From AP-15 sp963797115 (lineage in GTDB: Bacteria > Pseudomonadota > Alphaproteobacteria > ATCC43930 > CGMCC-115725): 64,000 nucleotides of DNA. How positions within the stretch are numbered: the stretch's first letter is position 1; the number at the start of each line of letters is the position of its first letter. The position numbers and the translations under genes were made by a program. Location: NCBI GenBank assembly GCA_963797115.1, contig CAWCOH010000007.1:124001-188000 (forward strand). Direction: 5' to 3'. Shown here piece after piece: positions 61,424 to 64,000 of this stretch. The notes under the pieces were generated by a model that was not told the DNA's origin, did no database searches, and saw only the letters and a list, made by a program, of their open reading frames with translations.

Positions 61424-64000
61424 ACCCCAATCCGCAGCCGATGGTGAGCACGCCTTCGCTTTTGGCTCGTTGTGCCTGTTTCCGAGCCAGCGGCTGTTGC
61501 TCGAAGGCGACAAGCCGGTGCGGCTCGGCAGCCGCGCGCTGGACATTCTGACGGTTCTCGTCGAACACGCGGGCCGGGTGGTTCCCAGAGAAGAGCTGAT
61601 CGCCAAAGTCTGGCCGAACATCTTCGTCGAGGACAGCAATCTCAAGATCCAGGTCTCGGCGCTGCGCCGCGCCTTGGGCGACGGCCAGGCCGGCGTCCGG
61701 TACATCGTGACAGTGCCGGGTCGGGGGTACGAATTTGTCGCCCCGGTAAGCCGCGCCGGAGAGCCTCGGGCAGCGACACCGCCTGCCGTCGCGGAAGCCG
61801 CAAACCACAATCTGCCCGTTGCGGTAACCCGGATGATCGGCCGGGACGAGACCGTAGCGGCGCTTGTCTCGCGCCTGTCGCGCGAGCGGCTAGTGACGAT
61901 CGTCGGGCCCGGAGGGATCGGGAAGACAACGCTGGCGCTCGCCGTCGCCGAAGCGATGCTGTCCGCATATGAACACGGTGTCTGGCTCATCGATCTGGCA
62001 CCATTGACCGACCCGCGTCGGGTGCCGAGCACGGTTGCCGCCGTGCTCGGCTTTGAGACCCGCGCCGATGACCCGCTGCTTGGCCTGATTGTGAGCCTTC
62101 GTGACAAACGGGTGCTGTTGATCCTCGACAATTGCGAGCATGTCATCGAAGCGGCAGCCGGACTGGCGATGACGCTTCTTAGCAGCGCCCCGTGCATCCG
62201 CATTCTGGCGACCAGCCGCGAGCCGCTGGCGATCGAGGGCGAACGCCAGCACCGGCTGCAGCCGCTCGCCATCCCGTTGCAGTCGCCGCTTCTCACCGCG
62301 GCCCAGGCTCTCGCGTTTCCGGCCGTGCAGCTGTTCGTCGAGCGGATCTCCACGATGATCGACGACTTTGCGCTGACCGATGCCGACGCCCCATTCGTCG
62401 TCGAGATTTGCCGCAGGCTGGACGGGCTGCCGCTGGCGATCGAGCTCGCGGCGGCCCGGGTCGAGGTGCTTGGGATTCGCGGGCTTGCAGCGGATCTGGG
62501 CAACAGCTTGCACGTCTTGCGGGCGCGATACCGCACGGTACGGCGGCACCAAACCATCCGGGCGGTTCTCGACTGGAGCTACGGTCTGTTGAGCGAGGAA
62601 GAGAAGCTGCTGTTCCGCCGGATCGCTGTTTTCGCCAGCACTTTCGATCTTAAAGCGGCAGCAAGCATTGCATCGGACGCCGCTCTCCCGCCGGAGGACG
62701 TCGTCGAACGCCTGTCCGATCTGGTCACAAAATCGCTGATCACTGTGTACCTCGATTCCCCCATTCCACGCTTCCGTATGGTTGAAACGACACGGGCCTA
62801 TGCCCTCGAACAGCTCGCCGCCAGCGGTGAGCGCGAACGGCTCATCCGTCGTGGCGCCGAATATGCCCGCGATCGCCTCGAACACGCTCAGCCCACATTG
62901 GAAAGAAGGCCGACCGCCGACTTGCTGGTCAGTTACGGCTACTGGGTCGACAATCTGCGTCTTGTACTCGATTGGGCGTTTTCGCCCGACGGCGACGCGG
63001 CTGTCGGCGTGGCGCTGACCGCCGCCGCTGTGCCGCTGTGGATGCACTTGTCTATGATGGAGGAGTGCCGGAGGCGCGTCGAGCAGGCGCTCGGCGCCGT
63101 GGCGGCGGGCGCAACGCGTGATGCGCGGCTCGAAATGAGGCTTCATGCCGCCATGGCCGCTGCACTCATCTATACCAATGGCGAGGTTCCCGAAATCGGT
63201 ACGGCATGGACCAAGGCCCTGGAAATCGCGGTGGATCTCGACAATGCCGAGTATCAGTTGCGTTCGCTGCGTGGGCTCTACTTCTTTCACACCGCGGCCG
63301 GTCGGCACCGAGTTCGCATGGCCGCTGGCCGAAAGGTTTAACGAACTGGCCGCAAGCCGGTCTGACGTCAACGATCAGTTGATCGGGCAGCTGATGACTG
63401 GCGTCTCGCACTTCTTCCAGGGCGACCTGTCCAGTGCGCAGCGGCATATCGAGCCACTGCTGAAGAGTTATGCCGCCGCGGACCAGCGCTCGCATGTGAT
63501 CCGCTTTCAGGTTGACCAGCTCGTCGTGGCGCGCGCGTGGCTGTCTCGGGTCCTGTGGCTGCGGGGTTATCCGGATCAGGCGCTGCGGGCCGTACAGGCA
63601 AGCGTGGAGGCCGCTCGCGCCACGCAGCACACAATGTCGTTGTGCTACGCCCTCGCCTGGGAAGCCTGTCCGATCGCACTCTGGGTGGGCGATCTGACAA
63701 CAGCTCAGCAGTATCTGGCAGTACTGCTCGACCTTTCGACGACCTATCAGCTAACGCTGTGGCGTGTCTGGGGTCGTTACATTGAAGGAGTGCTCGCCGT
63801 CAGGCGGAGCGATATTTCGGCAGGTTTGGCGCTGATACACGGCAGCACGATAGTGCAACGGTCTCCTCATCTTCTGACGACAGTGGCGGAAGCTTTGGGC
63901 CGGGCCGGGCAGATCGCAGAGGGGCTCGCCGCAGCGGACGCGGCCATCGCCCGATCCGAGCAGACCGAAAATCGCTGGATCATCGCCGAGACGTTGCGCA
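61407..64000 (+). CDS. Tandem paralogue: winged-helix/ATPase/TPR regulator, frameshifted near 63300, 3'-partial
   Basis: Closely similar to the gene at 58571 and overlapping its end by 17 nt. The winged helix (LGSRALDILTVLVEHAGRVV, VWPNIFVEDSNLKIQVSALR), ATPase (GPGGIGKTT, VLLILDNCEHVIEAAAG, ATSREPLAIEGERQ) and TPR region are kept. The frame that stays open to 63341 ends in HTAAGRHRVRMAAGRKV. The correct continuation FAWPLAERFNELAASRSDVN starts one base out at about 63310 and runs to the window edge (LIGQLMTGVSHFFQGDLSSA). The protein therefore continues beyond 64000. Same-family proteins act as transcription activators with ATP-gated control; regulon unknown. Confidence 0.75.

Noticed and set aside
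60965..62557. Long antisense frame of 530 codons over the giant regulators
   Set aside because: It is the reverse of real coding sequence, rich in serine and arginine, with no family motif or plausible start.
1..64000. tRNA, rRNA, CRISPR array, phage lysis or integrase gene
   Set aside because: I looked for cloverleaf-like GGTTC-x-A-x-x-CC ends, long rRNA-like stretches, regular direct repeats and integrase motifs and found none I could support.

Overview
The window is GC-rich, densely coding DNA from an alphaproteobacterium, probably of the Rhodospirillales or Hyphomicrobiales. This is inferred from family content, not from a marker gene: a MucR/Ros zinc-finger regulator, a DUF1127 protein, two DUF5681 copies, a small protein of the rhizobial PRAADDF type, a short CioA-type oxidase subunit, a class I 5-aminolevulinate synthase and a MECR-like reductase. 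I found no rRNA or tRNA gene, CRISPR array or replication origin.

Layout. 1-4785: end of a Gfo/Idh/MocA oxidoreductase, a SnoaL-like protein, a symporter fused to a periplasmic binding domain, and a GNAT protein. 4798-7578: scar region with a molybdoenzyme tail on the minus strand, an AT-richer cassette of small secreted or membrane-anchored proteins of unknown function, and a DUF5681 gene. 7736-13024: a molybdopterin oxidoreductase, a VWA-like and J-domain protein pair, a lipoprotein and a DHA2-type MFS exporter. 13040-19596: a decayed gene, a large fused CydDC-like ABC exporter (frameshifted), DUF1127, a LysR regulator, a YgjP-like metallopeptidase and an IS110 remnant. 19631-31377: catabolic-looking genes (TPP enzyme, LLM flavin oxidoreductase, orphan Dpp-type ATPase, acyl-CoA-dehydrogenase-fold flavoprotein, ferritin-like protein, zinc alcohol dehydrogenase, SMP-30 protein, panB, SDR), interrupted at 26.9-27.8 kb by a solitary gene combining a beta-sandwich domain with a nucleoside-deoxyribosyltransferase/TIR-like domain. 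31629-38815: zinc-ribbon transposase-like protein, MucR, amidohydrolase, second LLM protein, then a patch rich in IS fragments, repeats, small ORFs and a decayed DUF5681 copy. 38844-46577: cupin, S10 peptidase, SDR, MECR-like reductase, methyltransferase, thioesterase, a wreck of a membrane-fusion protein joined to a DUF5615 toxin fragment, an MlaC-like protein and a mini SNF2-N-terminus-like protein. 46836-58110: respiratory block on the minus strand. 58571-64000: two tandem giant winged-helix/ATPase/TPR regulators.

The clearest functional grouping is 46.8-57.9 kb. Malate:quinone oxidoreductase and a PoxB-like pyruvate:quinone oxidoreductase would both load the quinone pool. A CioAB-type bd oxidase would oxidise the quinol, 5-aminolevulinate synthase starts haem synthesis, and FdhD with a YdeP-type molybdoenzyme adds a formate-dehydrogenase-like activity. 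cydB, cydA, fdhD and the YdeP gene are separated by 2 nt, 4 nt and an ATGA overlap, so they look like one operon.

A striking property is the number of single-base frame breaks in otherwise well-conserved genes (near 50, 14979, 53380, 54235, 57415 and 63300) and one in-frame TAG at 60146. This may reflect uncorrected sequencing error or real decay. Those genes are annotated across the break and the break is stated. The best candidates for something undescribed are the beta-sandwich plus deoxyribosyltransferase/TIR-like protein, the transporter-SBP fusion, the AT-rich small-gene cassette and the tandem giant regulators.
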